A DNA stretch of 40,394 bases from Spirochaetaceae bacterium (GCA_007695285.1 REEC01000193.1:1-40394), one strand, 5' to 3'. Shown: positions 16,185 to 25,119, counted from the first letter of the stretch. Notes: a model not told the origin generated them from the sequence alone. Program-made: numbers and translations.

Positions 16185-16408
16185 ACACCGAGCACGAGGA
16201 CCTCGTGAGGCTCGCGAACACAAAAATGCCGTTCGGCAAGTACGCCGGGCGCTACCTCGTCGACCTGCCGGAGGCCTACGTTCTGTGGTTCAAGCAGAAA
16301 GGGTTCCCGGCCGGAGAACTCGGTCGGCAACTCGAGGCCGTCGCCGAGATCAAGACCAACGGCCTCGAGTACCTGATCCGGCCTTTGATCGTTACCGAAC
16401 GACGATGA
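16181..16408 (+). CDS. DUF3820 family small protein
   Basis: A 75-aa protein starting at GTG 16181, which overlaps the stop of the oxidoreductase as GTGA, so translation is coupled. The body MPFGKYAGRYLVDLPEAYVLWF (residues 16-37) and FPAGELGRQLE are hallmarks of the DUF3820 family (YpeB-like in enterobacteria; also described as putative quorum-sensing-regulated virulence factor). No enzymatic motif is present and the molecular role is not known to me. Charged termini and helix-rich composition suggest a small cytoplasmic protein. Length matches the family, which is normally about 70-90 residues. Confidence 0.85.
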   Translation: MNTEHEDLVRLANTKMPFGKYAGRYLVDLPEAYVLWFKQKGFPAGELGRQLEAVAEIKTNGLEYLIRPLIVTERR

Positions 16409-16413
16409 GAAAA

Positions 16414-16428
16414 ACCGCGGCACGCGGT
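16414..16428 (-). terminator. Intrinsic terminator of the permease operon
   Basis: Read on the minus strand, ACCGCG, loop TGC, CGCGGT is followed directly by a T-run (16413-16410). It lies between the permease stop (16435) and the DUF3820 stop, and is the only hairpin here with a proper T-tract. Confidence 0.6.
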
Positions 16429-16434
16429 CTCGCG

Positions 16435-17628
16435 CTAAGCGATCAGATTGCCGTAGATCATTCCCGCCGCGGTCGAAAGAGCGACCACAAGCCCGACGTA
16501 GACGAGCGTTTTTTTTACCCCGAGTTCGCCGCCGATGACCAGTAACGCCGGCAGCGAGAGCGATGGTCCGGCGAGCAGAAGCGCGAGCGCAGGGCCCTGG
16601 TTCATACCGGCGCCGAGCAGCCCCTGCATGATCGGCACTTCGGTCAACGTCGCGAAGTACATCAACGCGCCGGCGACCGATGCGAAAAGATTGCTGCCGA
16701 GTGAGTTTGTCCCGACGAGATTCGCGATCCAGCTCTCGGGGATCAGCGCCATGTGGCCGGGCCGCCCGAGCAGGAATCCCGCGACGAGCACGCCGCCGAA
16801 CAGAAGCGGCAGGATCTGAACGGCGAAGTCACGAGTCGCGGTCACCCAGTCCGAGAGTTCGCTTCGCGTGAACCACCGAATTAAGGAGTACAAAAGCACG
16901 AGACCGAACAGACCCGCAATGGCCCACTTCCATCGATACAGGAAGTCCCACCAGACGACCTCTCCCCCGGACGGCGCCCAGTTCAGAAAAACGAGAATGC
17001 CGATCATCGAAGCCATGTAGATCACGGTCTTGCCGATGCCGCGCGGCTCGTCGTCGTCGGTACTCTCGAACATCGCCGCGTTCGTCGTGCGTTCCTTATC
17101 CTCTTTCAAGAAGAGAAGCTGCATCACGACCCCGATGACAAACGCGAACACGATCGCACCGACGGCTCGGGCCACGCCGAGCTGGACGCCGAGCACCTTC
17201 GCGGTCAGGATGATCGCAAGCACGTTGATCGCGGGGCCCGAGTACAGGAAACTCACGGCCGGACCGAGTCCGGCGCCCTTTTTGTAGATTCCCTTGAAAA
17301 GCGGTAGAACTGTGCACGAGCATACCGCGAGGATCGTCCCGGAAACCGAGGCCACGCTGTACGCGACGAGTTTGGGTGCAGTCGGGCCGAGGTACTTGAT
17401 GACCGATTGTTGGTTGAGAAAAACCGTGATCGCACCGGCGATGAAAAACGCAGGCACGAGGCAGAGCAGGACGTGCTCGCGCGCGTAATACCCAAGCATC
17501 AAGAACGCTTCGTTCACGGCCGCCGAGACCCGCGGAGCCGACCACGGCGTGAGCAGCGCGACGAGAAACACGCCGGCCATCACCGTCAACGAGCGATTCT
17601 TCGAATCACTCCAGAAGCGCCGTGTCAT
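16435..17628 (-). CDS. Full-size permease (DUF318/ArsP-type) with CSC motif
   Basis: A 397-aa inner-membrane permease of the PF03773 (DUF318, YraQ/ArsP-related) family with about ten hydrophobic segments in two halves. The first half has the hallmark VCSCTVLPLFKGIYKKGAG with C103 and C105 in the membrane, then FLYSGPAINVLAII. The second half repeats the theme (TEVPIMQGLLGAGMNQGPALALLLAGPSLSLP). ArsP members export trivalent organoarsenicals; others are linked to metal or sulfur compounds. The two Cys could bind a soft metalloid. Its ATG overlaps the thioredoxin-like gene's stop as ATGA, so both are made together, and an intrinsic terminator follows. The exported compound is inferred from the ArsR neighbour, not proven. 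Confidence 0.85.
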   Translation of the reverse strand: MTRRFWSDSKNRSLTVMAGVFLVALLTPWSAPRVSAAVNEAFLMLGYYAREHVLLCLVPAFFIAGAITVFLNQQSVIKYLGPTAPKLVAYSVASVSGTILAVCSCTVLPLFKGIYKKGAGLGPAVSFLYSGPAINVLAIILTAKVLGVQLGVARAVGAIVFAFVIGVVMQLLFLKEDKERTTNAAMFESTDDDEPRGIGKTVIYMASMIGILVFLNWAPSGGEVVWWDFLYRWKWAIAGLFGLVLLYSLIRWFTRSELSDWVTATRDFAVQILPLLFGGVLVAGFLLGRPGHMALIPESWIANLVGTNSLGSNLFASVAGALMYFATLTEVPIMQGLLGAGMNQGPALALLLAGPSLSLPALLVIGGELGVKKTLVYVGLVVALSTAAGMIYGNLIA

Positions 17629-17867
17629 GCGGTGTACGCTTTGATGCTCTCCTCGAGTTCTTCCGACGTGAAGACCTTTCCGGATTTCTGAACCTTCCCG
17701 TCGATCGCGAAACCGGGAGTGCGCATCACGCCCATCTCGACGATCTGGTCCATGTCGGTCACTTTCTCGAACTCCGCTTCGATTCCGAGCCGTTCGACGG
17801 CCTCACGCGCGTTTTTCTCGAGGTTTTGGCAGTTCGGACACCCTGGTCCCAAAATCTGAATCTTCAT
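17625..17867 (-). CDS. Small redox-active disulfide protein (thioredoxin-like)
   Basis: An 80-aa thioredoxin-fold protein with the CPNC active site (C10, C13) at the end of strand 1 and the cis-Pro loop MRTPGFAIDG. It matches the redox-active disulfide protein 2 family (TIGR00412). GGAGG lies six nt before ATG 17867. It is co-translated with the CSC permease through an ATGA overlap, a pairing often seen in ArsR-linked permease operons. A plausible job is to reduce or receive the thiol-reactive ligand or to reset the permease Cys pair; this is inference. An own promoter with an operator-like palindrome lies at 17906-17934. Confidence 0.85.
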   Translation of the reverse strand: MKIQILGPGCPNCQNLEKNAREAVERLGIEAEFEKVTDMDQIVEMGVMRTPGFAIDGKVQKSGKVFTSEELEESIKAYTA

Positions 17868-17905
17868 GTGTTCCTCCGTTTACCCGTGGTTATTTGGTTA
17901 TATAA

Positions 17906-17934
17906 ACAATATTGCAATATCGCCGTGATGTCAA
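17906..17934 (-). promoter_or_regulatory. Internal promoter of the thioredoxin-permease pair
   Basis: On the minus strand TTGACA (17934-17929) and TATTGT (17911-17906) are exactly 17 bp apart. The -35 box overlaps the stop codon of the half-permease gene. The leader is about 32 nt. Confidence 0.6.
17909..17920. promoter_or_regulatory. Palindromic operator candidate for ArsR
   Basis: ATATTGCAATAT is a perfect 12-bp palindrome. It spans the end of the spacer and three bases of the -10 box of the promoter at 17906-17934, where a repressor would block polymerase. The half-site GCAATAT recurs at 19090-19096 in the arsR promoter. Confidence 0.5.
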
Positions 17935-18482
17935 CCGGATCCGCTCGGAGGCACTGCATCCGGAACGGAAGCCGCGATGCGCTCGCTGCGCGAGACGATA
18001 CGCGAGAGGATAAAACTCATCAACAGAATCGCGGGAATGTTTGCTGCGAGGCGCGTGAGGGCAAACCGGTGACCGAGGGCGGTATACTCGAAGAGCAACA
18101 TCGGTATTTTTGTCGTCGACCAGGCACCGATGAAGACCATCACGTTGAAAAAGCTACTGCCTTTCTGCATCAACACCGTGGCGATCGGGAACGCGGCGTA
18201 GAGCGGTCCGGCGGCCGCCGATCCCATCACGAACACGATCAGCGTACCGCGGACTCCCGCGCCCGGCCCCAAGTACCGCATCAATCGTTCACGCGACACC
18301 CATACGTCGAGCAGCCCTAACAAGACAAAAATCGGCGGAATCACGAGCAGCAACTCCCTGAGACTCATGCCGATGGTCCGGACGGCGGCCAACCCCCGAT
18401 CCGGTGTAACGATCCAGAAAACGATGAAACACACGATAGTCGCGCCCGTGACGAGGTACCGGGTTCGCGGATTCTTCCTCAT
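17931..18482 (-). CDS. Half-size permease B
   Basis: A 183-aa membrane protein with about five hydrophobic segments, equal to one half of a DUF318 permease. It has GSAAAGPLYAAFPIATVLMQKGSS (about residues 77-100) followed by VFIGAWSTTKIPMLLFEYTALG; these match in position the P(x)n-GAG and SGPA motifs of the full permease. No Cys pair is present. ATG 18482 overlaps the upstream stop as ATGA, so halves A and B are co-translated and probably form a heterodimer. The C-terminus is a short Ser/Pro tail. The half-permease pair occurs in metalloid and other ArsR-linked operons; its substrate is unknown. Confidence 0.8.
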   Translation of the reverse strand: MRKNPRTRYLVTGATIVCFIVFWIVTPDRGLAAVRTIGMSLRELLLVIPPIFVLLGLLDVWVSRERLMRYLGPGAGVRGTLIVFVMGSAAAGPLYAAFPIATVLMQKGSSFFNVMVFIGAWSTTKIPMLLFEYTALGHRFALTRLAANIPAILLMSFILSRIVSRSERIAASVPDAVPPSGSG

Positions 18483-18967
18483 AACGACCCTCCGAGCACC
18501 AGGGCCAGTACGCCGGCTACGAACAACGAAAAAACAAACGCAAGCGCGTTCCGTACGAGCGCGACTCTGGTCCCAAAAACCGCCCGTTCGACCGGGAACG
18601 TCACGACGCCGACCATCATCAGCGACGAGACGAAAGCGCCGATCTGCAGTAATCCCGCGCCTTGTTCGACGAGAAGCGCGGCGAGCGGAAACGCGATGAA
18701 ACCCGGTATCAGCGTGACCGCGCCAACGACCGCGGCCCCGATCACTCCGGTCCACCCGGACTCATCGCCGATGATGCGCGACACCATCGCCGAGTCAAAA
18801 AACGACAGGACGACTCCGGCGAGGATTATCACGATCACAAACTCGGGAAGGATCCCGAGAAAGGCCTTCCACGCCTTTTTCAGCGCCTGCCTCGTCTTGT
18901 TCCGGTCCGACAGTACCGACACGAGCAACGCTGCGCCGGCAAGTGCGTAAAACGCGATCGTGAACAT
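18479..18967 (-). CDS. Half-size permease A
   Basis: A 162-aa inner-membrane protein, partner of half B. After an N-terminal segment (FTIAFYALAGAALLVSVL) and a basic loop (KTRQALKKAWKAFLG) it has ILPEFVIVIILAGVV, then GFIAFPLAALLVEQGAGLLQIGAFVSS, the equivalent of the signature segment of half B. GAGGAG eight nt upstream supports ATG 18967; long in-frame sequence upstream runs through the arsR promoter and is not coding. The stop codon overlaps the start of half B (TCAT on the plus strand). It is the first gene of the minus-strand island, 141 bp from divergent arsR. The two halves mirror the internal duplication of the 397-aa permease. Confidence 0.8.
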   Translation of the reverse strand: MFTIAFYALAGAALLVSVLSDRNKTRQALKKAWKAFLGILPEFVIVIILAGVVLSFFDSAMVSRIIGDESGWTGVIGAAVVGAVTLIPGFIAFPLAALLVEQGAGLLQIGAFVSSLMMVGVVTFPVERAVFGTRVALVRNALAFVFSLFVAGVLALVLGGSL

Positions 18968-19108
18968 CTTGTCTCCTCTCGCTCGAATGTTAGCTTGCAT
19001 CACCAAATAGGCACGCCCGTTATAACGAACGGTGGTTTTCCGCGCGGATAATGGGGTAGTGTATTCGTTGACTATGGGCCGCTTTCTTGGCAATATACAC
19101 AAATAGAG
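18968..19108. promoter_or_regulatory. Divergent intergenic region arsR / half-permease A
   Basis: For arsR, TTGACT (19068-19073) lies 18 bp before AATATA (19092-19097), inside which the half-site GCAATAT (19090-19096) sits. A perfect 10-bp palindrome CGTTATAACG (19018-19027) lies mid-way and contains TATAAC on the minus strand, a possible -10 for the half-permease genes, although no good -35 is seen. Confidence 0.45.
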
Positions 19109-19480
19109 ATGAACAAGATAGTGATGAACGGCAAAACGATGAATGAAACGGAACGCCTTCGAGCTCAGGCTCGCGCGACGATCCTGAAAGCGCTCGCGCA
19201 TCCGACCCGCGTCTACATCGTCGACCTGATCGCGCGCGAAGGTGCGCACTGCGTCTGCGAGCTCACCGAGCGAATCGGCGCCGACACGTCGACCGTGTCG
19301 CGTCACTTGGCATTGCTCAAGAGCGCCGGTCTGCTTTTCGACCGAAAAGAAGGCACGGCGGTGTACTACGACCTCACGTGCGACTGCATCTCCGAGTTTA
19401 TGACCGCGCTCGAGTCGGTCCTCCGCGCGCGGCACCGAAGGGAAGAAACGGTCTACAGCGCCGCTGTCGGGGACACATAA
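19109..19480 (+). CDS. arsR: ArsR/SmtB family metalloid-responsive repressor
   Basis: A roughly 123-aa winged-helix repressor. The helix-turn-helix is CELTERIGADTSTVSRHLALLKSAGLL (50-76), and the wing is DRKEGTAVYYDL. The inducer site of the ArsR type is visible as C48-V-C50 in helix 3 (HCVCEL), as in As(III)-sensing ArsR. A second pair C91-D-C93 stands in the next helix and could supply the third ligand. Arsenite or another thiophilic metalloid is the likely inducer. The start is uncertain: ATG 19109, 19124 and 19139 are in frame and none has a strong ribosome-binding site. It is divergent from the permease island, which it probably represses along with itself. Confidence 0.9.
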   Translation: MNKIVMNGKTMNETERLRAQARATILKALAHPTRVYIVDLIAREGAHCVCELTERIGADTSTVSRHLALLKSAGLLFDRKEGTAVYYDLTCDCISEFMTALESVLRARHRREETVYSAAVGDT

Positions 19481-19581
19481 ACGCGCCGTACCGCCATCCG
19501 CATCTCTTCTTGCCAAACGAGATCATTTTCCGATACCGTATTTTCAAGTCACCCGGGTGTCGCTCCCGGCAGGAGCCTTCA

Positions 19582-22500
19582 ATGAGACGTCATTTTCGGA
19601 TTGTCGCGTCGATCGCCGCCGCACTCATGGTCGCGGTGGGTGGGTTCTTTGTGTCGTGCACCGCGGGGTCGGCCGCGCGCGCGTACGACGCCGACGAGAT
19701 GCGCGAGATCGCGCAGTTAGTTTCGCACGTTCCGGGTGGAGTCGTGCCACACACCCAACCGATTTTGATCCGTTTTGGGACGGACGTCGTCGAGAGCTCT
19801 CAGGTCGGATCACCCGCCGACCGTGCCGTGGTCTTCGCACCACGCGTCCGGGGAAACGCGGTGTGGCAGGATACCAGAACACTACGTTTTACGCCCGACT
19901 CGACGTTTCCGATGCGCGCGGAAGTGACGGCCACGATCGACCTCGCGCGCGTGTTCGGTGCGACGCTGCCGGACTCGGCGTCCAAAGAGTACGTCTTCTC
20001 GTTCGCGACCGACGGACCGGAGATTCTCGCGGTTAACGGCGCGTGGGAACCGGCTGCGGACGACGATCCCGATACGTTCGCGTACTCCGGTATCATCGCT
20101 TTTTCGGCACCGCGAGCTCAGGCGCGCGTCGAACGCGCGGTCAGTTTCACGCTCAACGGCACGCCGGTGCGCGCATCGTTCGAGGCTTCACCCGACGGAA
20201 CCGAGTACACGTTCGCGACGGCACCGATCGAACGAATCGGGCGCGAGCGGTCGTTGTCGTTTTTTGTCGATCCGGCCGTGCTCGAGCTGTCCAGCGGGCT
20301 CACGCGAACCGCGCCCCTCGAACCACGCGGAACCTTCGCGGTGAGGTCTATCGAAGCGCGAAACGGCGCGGGGGTCTCGTTCGCGCTCGAGTTCAGCGAC
20401 GAACTCGCGGTGAATCAAGACCTCACGGGCCTCATCCGGGTTGAGCCGCATAGAAATGTCAGGATACAGCCGGTCGGCCGGACCGCGTATATCCACGGCG
20501 AGTTCGCGAACGGCGACTCGTACGATGTCGTCGTCGAGCCGGGCGTCCGAAGCACGCGTGGCGGCGCAACGGGGATTCTCGTCCGTGAGACGACCACGGT
20601 CCCGGACGTCAAACCGCGCATCGAGTATCTCTCGGACGGAGTATTTTTGCCGTCCTCGGGCGACGGACGACTACAGTTTCGAACCGTGAACGTGCGCGCC
20701 GTCCACGTGACCGTGACACAGGTATTCGAGAACAACCTCGGACAGTTTCTCCAGACCGAACAGCTCTCGAGCTCACGGTCCCGCCGGAGTGGGTTCAACC
20801 AGTACTTCATCGAACGCGTCGGCGTGCCGGTCGCAACCGAGGTTCTGACGATCGGCGAACGACGAAACGAGTGGCTCGTGAACGAGCTCGACCTGCGCCG
20901 GATTCTCGACGATCACGATAAGGGGCTGTACCTCGTCGAGCTGCGGTTCGAGCGCGACGATATGCTGTACGACCTCACGGGAGGGCCACGGTGGTTCTCG
21001 GGCGACGACTACTTTAACGACCCGCGGTCACCGGGGTATCTGCACGCGAACGGCCGTGCGACGAAAGCGGTCATGCTCAGCGACGTCGGCTTGACGTGGA
21101 AGAAGCAAGGCGAACGCCACGCGGTGTTCACGACGAATCTGCTGACGGGCCGACCGCTTTCGGGCGTTGAGGTCACGCTCCGGACGTTCCAGAACCAGGT
21201 AGCCGGAAGCGCCGTCACCGACGTGAACGGATTTGCCGAGATCGCGACACCGGGTGTTCCCGATCCGTTCTACGCGACGGCCGAGAAAAACGGACAAAGG
21301 AGCGTGATCAAAGCGAACGAGATGGCGTGGAACCTCTCGAGCTTCGACGTCGCCGGCGCGGACGATCCCGGACAGGGCACCCGTGCGTTCATCTTCACCG
21401 AACGCGGCGTCTACCGACCGGGCGATACGATCAACCTCTCGGCGATCCTGCGTAACGCCGACGATTCGTTCCCCGCGCGTCATCCGGTCTCGATCAAGGT
21501 CACAAACTCGCGCGGACAGCTGCATCTCGAACGCACGACCACCGACGGGACCGACGGCTTCTACACGTTCACGATCCCGACGCGCGAATCCGACCCAACC
21601 GGCACGTGGCACGCCGAGTTGACCGCGGGGACGCGCCGATTCACCGAGGCGATCCGCATCGAGACCGTCGTCCCGAACCGACTTCGCGTCGGGGTCACGA
21701 CCGACAGGGACGTTATCCGACCCGACGACCGCCGGATCACAGTCTCGGTCGAGTCGTCGTACCTTTTCGGCGCGCCGTCGGCGAACCTCGACCTCGAAGT
21801 AAACATCGATACCGCCGCGCGCGAGAAAACTTTCGCGCGGTTCCCGGGATTTTCTTTCACGAGTGAAAGCCACTCGTTCCCGCAGGCGTCCGAACAGGCG
21901 CACCGTGGGACTCTCGACGCGTCCGGGCGCGCGGAGTTCGTCTGGAGCTTGCCGAGTTTCGAGGGAGTCCCGTCTGCCGCGGATCTGCGTATCCGCGCGC
22001 GGGTCCTCGAACCCGGAGGCCGGGCGAACTTCGGCTCGGTTACGGTTCCGGTCGATCCATACTCGCACTACGCGGGGATCGCGAAGCCTGACCTTGGGTA
22101 CGGCTTCGCGCAGATCGGCGCGGAGCTCACGGTGCCGGTACTTTCGGTACGCACCGACGGTACCGCGGTCGCCGGACGCCGCATGACGTACAACGTGTAC
22201 CGCAACGACCGCTACTGGTGGTGGGAGTACGAGACGTACTCGGACTTCCGCTCGCGGTACCGGTCCGACGGTAACACGACGCGCGTCGCGACCGGGACCG
22301 TCACGAGCGGAACGGCCGCGCGAAACGTCACTTTTGTACCCGACGGATGGGGTGAGTATCTCTTCGAGGTCGTCGACGCGAGTGGGCACCGCGCTTCGTT
22401 CTTCTTCCGCGCGTCGAGCTGGGCCGACAGCGCGGTCGGACCCGACGACGGGATACTGACCGTTACGACCGATCGCACCGAGTACGCCCCGGGCGACACC

Positions 22501-25119
22501 GCCCGCGTAACCGTCGTCACGCCGGCCGACGGGACATTGCTCGCGACGCTCGAACGCGGTGCGGCGGTTCTCTCGCATCGTCGGGTCACCGTAAACCGCC
22601 GCGAGACGATCCTCGAGTTCGCGATAACCGAGGATCTCGCTCCGACCGCGTACGTCTCGGTCTCGCTCTTCCAACCGCACGCGCAGACCGAGAACGACCG
22701 GCCGATCCGGATGTACGGCGTCGTTCCGATCAACGTGTACTCGGCCGCGTCGCGGCAGGGGCTGAACGTCGATCTGCCCGACGTCATAGAACCCGAGGCC
22801 GATTTCACGGTCTCGGTCCGGACCGCCGACGAACGTCCGACGCAGTTCGTCGTCGCGGTCGTCGACGAGGGTCTGCTCGACTTGACCGGCTTCCGGACTC
22901 CGAACCCGTGGGAGAATTTCTACCGCAAACAGCGGCTCGCGGTCGCGACGTACGACCTCTTCAACCAGGTGATCGGAGCGCATCGCGGCGACATCTTCCG
23001 CGTCTTCTCGATCGGCGGTGGTGCGATGGGTGAACTCGGACTCGAGGAGCGCGGGGCCGACGGAGAACGTCGATTTGAGCCTGTCTCGCTCTTTGCCGGC
23101 CCGATCACGACCGATTCGAGCGGCCGGGGATCGGCAACGTTCACGATGCCGAACTACCTCGGCTCGGTTCGTGTGATGGTGATCTCGGCGGTCGGAGCAC
23201 GATACGGCAGATTTGAACGGGCGGTCCCGGTGAAGTCTGAGATCGTGACGCTGCCGACCGTGCCGCGTGTGCTCGGGCCGGCCGAGCATGCAACGCTACC
23301 GGTGAGCCTCTTCGCGCTCGCCGACGGCATCGGAACGATTACGGTCGAACTCGCGGCCGAGGGTCCGATCACGATCGTCGGTTCGCGGAATCGGACGATC
23401 CGGCTCGGCGAAAACGAAGAGGGCGAAGTCCGGTTCGAGATCGAAACCGACGCTGCGGTCGGGCGCGGCGCGCTCACGTTCACGACGTACGCGCCGGGAT
23501 TCCTCGCGACGCTGCGCGTACCGATCGAAATCCGCGCTTCGGCTCCACCCGCGCTCGCGGTGTTCGACGCGACGGTCGAACCCGGCGCGCGTACGAGTTT
23601 CGGCGTCCCGATCGACGGAATCGCCGGCACAAACACGGCGGCGCTCACGATAGCGATTCGCGGGAACCTCGACCTCGGTCACCGGATGAACTGGCTCATC
23701 CGTTACCCGTACGGCTGCATCGAGCAGACTGTCTCGGCGGTGCTTCCGCAGCTGTATCTGCCGGCGATCGGAATCGTCCCCGACTCGGCCGATCTCGACG
23801 GCAATATCCGTGCGGCGATCGAGAGTCTCCGACGTTTCCAGCTTCCGTCAGGCGCGTTTGCGTACTGGCCCGGTCAGCGAAACGCGTCGATCTGGGGCAC
23901 GAACTACGCGGGCCACTTCCTGATCGAAGCGAAGGCGCGTGGGTACGAAGTGCCGAGTTCCATGATGAACGAGTGGCTGCGTTTCCAGCGTTCGGCCGCG
24001 ATCGCCGCCGAGGGCACAGTGATCGAACGCGTGTACCGGACGTACCTGCTCGCTCTCGCGGGCGAACCCGCGATCGGCGCGATGAACTTGCTCCGGGAGA
24101 ACACGCTCGCGCGCATGCGCGACGTCGAGCGGTGGCTGCTCGGCGCGGCGTACAGCCTCGCGGGCATCGAAACGACCGCGAACGCGGTGCTCGGTGTCGC
24201 GGGAACCAAGGTCGAAGAGTACGCGGAGTTCGGCGGCTCGTACGGCTCTACGGTTCGCGACTACGCGATGATCCTCGACGCGGCGGTGGTCACGGGCAAC
24301 GACTCGGTCGCCGACAGCGTGTTCGAACTCGTCGCCGAAGCGATCTCGGACAGCGAGACGTGGTACAGCACGCAGACGCTCGGGTACGGGCTTCTCGCGA
24401 CCGGCAAGTATCTCGACTCGATCTCGGCCGGAAACGGAAACACCGTGGCCGGGTTTATCGAACTGCCCGACGGCAGCCGCACGCGTTTCGAGTCGGAGGA
24501 GATCGTCACGCGGATCGAGCTCACCGACGAAGTTTTCCCGGGCGGCGTCGTTCCGGACTTTCCGCCGTTCGTCGGGGTCGAGATCGACCGAGGGCTTTCG
24601 GCGCGGCGTGTTTTCGTCTCGCTCGAGTGGACCGGCCGTCCGCTCGTCGGCGTCGAGCCCGCATCGTCACGGAATCTCTCGCTCGACGTCAGGTTCGCGG
24701 ACATTGACGGAAGGACGATCGACCCGACCCGACTCACGCAGGGCACCGAGTTCTGGGCACACTACCGCGTGCGCAAGACGCGCGCGGAGACGCAGGACTT
24801 GGCAGAACTCGCGGTGACGCAAATTATCCCGTCGGGCTGGGAAATCGTGAACATCCGGCTTACCGGCGAAGAGTATCCGAACTGGATGCGCGGGTACGAG
24901 CTCTCGCGCGAGGATCACACCGAGATCCGCGACGACCGAGTCTCGTGGTTCTTCGCGTTCCCGCGGACCGCGACCGTGCGTGACTTCGCAGTCAAACTTC
25001 AGGCGGTGTACGAGGGTGATTTTGAACTGCCGCCCGCGGTCGCCGAGGCGATGTACCGCTCGGACTACCGTTCGGTCGTGCCGGGTGGGCGAGTCCGTGT
25101 CGTTGGGCGTGATCGGTAG
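19582..25119 (+). CDS. Bacterial alpha-2-macroglobulin (YfhM-like)
   Basis: An 1845-aa periplasmic protease-trapping protein. It has an N-terminal signal (residues 1-25) ending in FVSC26, a relaxed lipobox, so it is probably an inner- or outer-membrane lipoprotein as in E. coli YfhM. Repeated beta-sandwich MG domains include TERGVYRPGD near residue 605. The thioester motif is YGCIEQ with C1379, preceded by the usual aromatic/helical region and followed by the alpha/alpha thioester domain. The family covalently traps attacking proteases that cleave its bait region. It is about 190 residues longer than YfhM (1653). ATG 19582 has AGGAG six nt upstream. It overlaps pbpC by 23 bp; the pairing with PBP1C is the classic one, linking protease defence to wall repair. 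Confidence 0.9.
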   Translation: MRRHFRIVASIAAALMVAVGGFFVSCTAGSAARAYDADEMREIAQLVSHVPGGVVPHTQPILIRFGTDVVESSQVGSPADRAVVFAPRVRGNAVWQDTRTLRFTPDSTFPMRAEVTATIDLARVFGATLPDSASKEYVFSFATDGPEILAVNGAWEPAADDDPDTFAYSGIIAFSAPRAQARVERAVSFTLNGTPVRASFEASPDGTEYTFATAPIERIGRERSLSFFVDPAVLELSSGLTRTAPLEPRGTFAVRSIEARNGAGVSFALEFSDELAVNQDLTGLIRVEPHRNVRIQPVGRTAYIHGEFANGDSYDVVVEPGVRSTRGGATGILVRETTTVPDVKPRIEYLSDGVFLPSSGDGRLQFRTVNVRAVHVTVTQVFENNLGQFLQTEQLSSSRSRRSGFNQYFIERVGVPVATEVLTIGERRNEWLVNELDLRRILDDHDKGLYLVELRFERDDMLYDLTGGPRWFSGDDYFNDPRSPGYLHANGRATKAVMLSDVGLTWKKQGERHAVFTTNLLTGRPLSGVEVTLRTFQNQVAGSAVTDVNGFAEIATPGVPDPFYATAEKNGQRSVIKANEMAWNLSSFDVAGADDPGQGTRAFIFTERGVYRPGDTINLSAILRNADDSFPARHPVSIKVTNSRGQLHLERTTTDGTDGFYTFTIPTRESDPTGTWHAELTAGTRRFTEAIRIETVVPNRLRVGVTTDRDVIRPDDRRITVSVESSYLFGAPSANLDLEVNIDTAAREKTFARFPGFSFTSESHSFPQASEQAHRGTLDASGRAEFVWSLPSFEGVPSAADLRIRARVLEPGGRANFGSVTVPVDPYSHYAGIAKPDLGYGFAQIGAELTVPVLSVRTDGTAVAGRRMTYNVYRNDRYWWWEYETYSDFRSRYRSDGNTTRVATGTVTSGTAARNVTFVPDGWGEYLFEVVDASGHRASFFFRASSWADSAVGPDDGILTVTTDRTEYAPGDTARVTVVTPADGTLLATLERGAAVLSHRRVTVNRRETILEFAITEDLAPTAYVSVSLFQPHAQTENDRPIRMYGVVPINVYSAASRQGLNVDLPDVIEPEADFTVSVRTADERPTQFVVAVVDEGLLDLTGFRTPNPWENFYRKQRLAVATYDLFNQVIGAHRGDIFRVFSIGGGAMGELGLEERGADGERRFEPVSLFAGPITTDSSGRGSATFTMPNYLGSVRVMVISAVGARYGRFERAVPVKSEIVTLPTVPRVLGPAEHATLPVSLFALADGIGTITVELAAEGPITIVGSRNRTIRLGENEEGEVRFEIETDAAVGRGALTFTTYAPGFLATLRVPIEIRASAPPALAVFDATVEPGARTSFGVPIDGIAGTNTAALTIAIRGNLDLGHRMNWLIRYPYGCIEQTVSAVLPQLYLPAIGIVPDSADLDGNIRAAIESLRRFQLPSGAFAYWPGQRNASIWGTNYAGHFLIEAKARGYEVPSSMMNEWLRFQRSAAIAAEGTVIERVYRTYLLALAGEPAIGAMNLLRENTLARMRDVERWLLGAAYSLAGIETTANAVLGVAGTKVEEYAEFGGSYGSTVRDYAMILDAAVVTGNDSVADSVFELVAEAISDSETWYSTQTLGYGLLATGKYLDSISAGNGNTVAGFIELPDGSRTRFESEEIVTRIELTDEVFPGGVVPDFPPFVGVEIDRGLSARRVFVSLEWTGRPLVGVEPASSRNLSLDVRFADIDGRTIDPTRLTQGTEFWAHYRVRKTRAETQDLAELAVTQIIPSGWEIVNIRLTGEEYPNWMRGYELSREDHTEIRDDRVSWFFAFPRTATVRDFAVKLQAVYEGDFELPPAVAEAMYRSDYRSVVPGGRVRVVGRDR

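Noticed and set aside
18483-18755. Extension of half permease B upstream of 18482
   Set aside because: It would overlap half permease A in another frame with an Arg-rich soluble sequence; the ATGA overlap at 18479-18482 marks the true start.
19550-19559. CACCCGGGTG palindrome before the alpha-2-macroglobulin gene
   Set aside because: It has no loop, no clear promoter relation and is of a length expected by chance in GC-rich DNA. The nearby TTGCCA (19510-19515) lacks a good -10.
21028-23289. A 753-codon open frame on the minus strand, opposite the alpha-2-macroglobulin gene
   Set aside because: Same reasons: mirror of a real coding region, Arg/Asp-rich translation without motifs.
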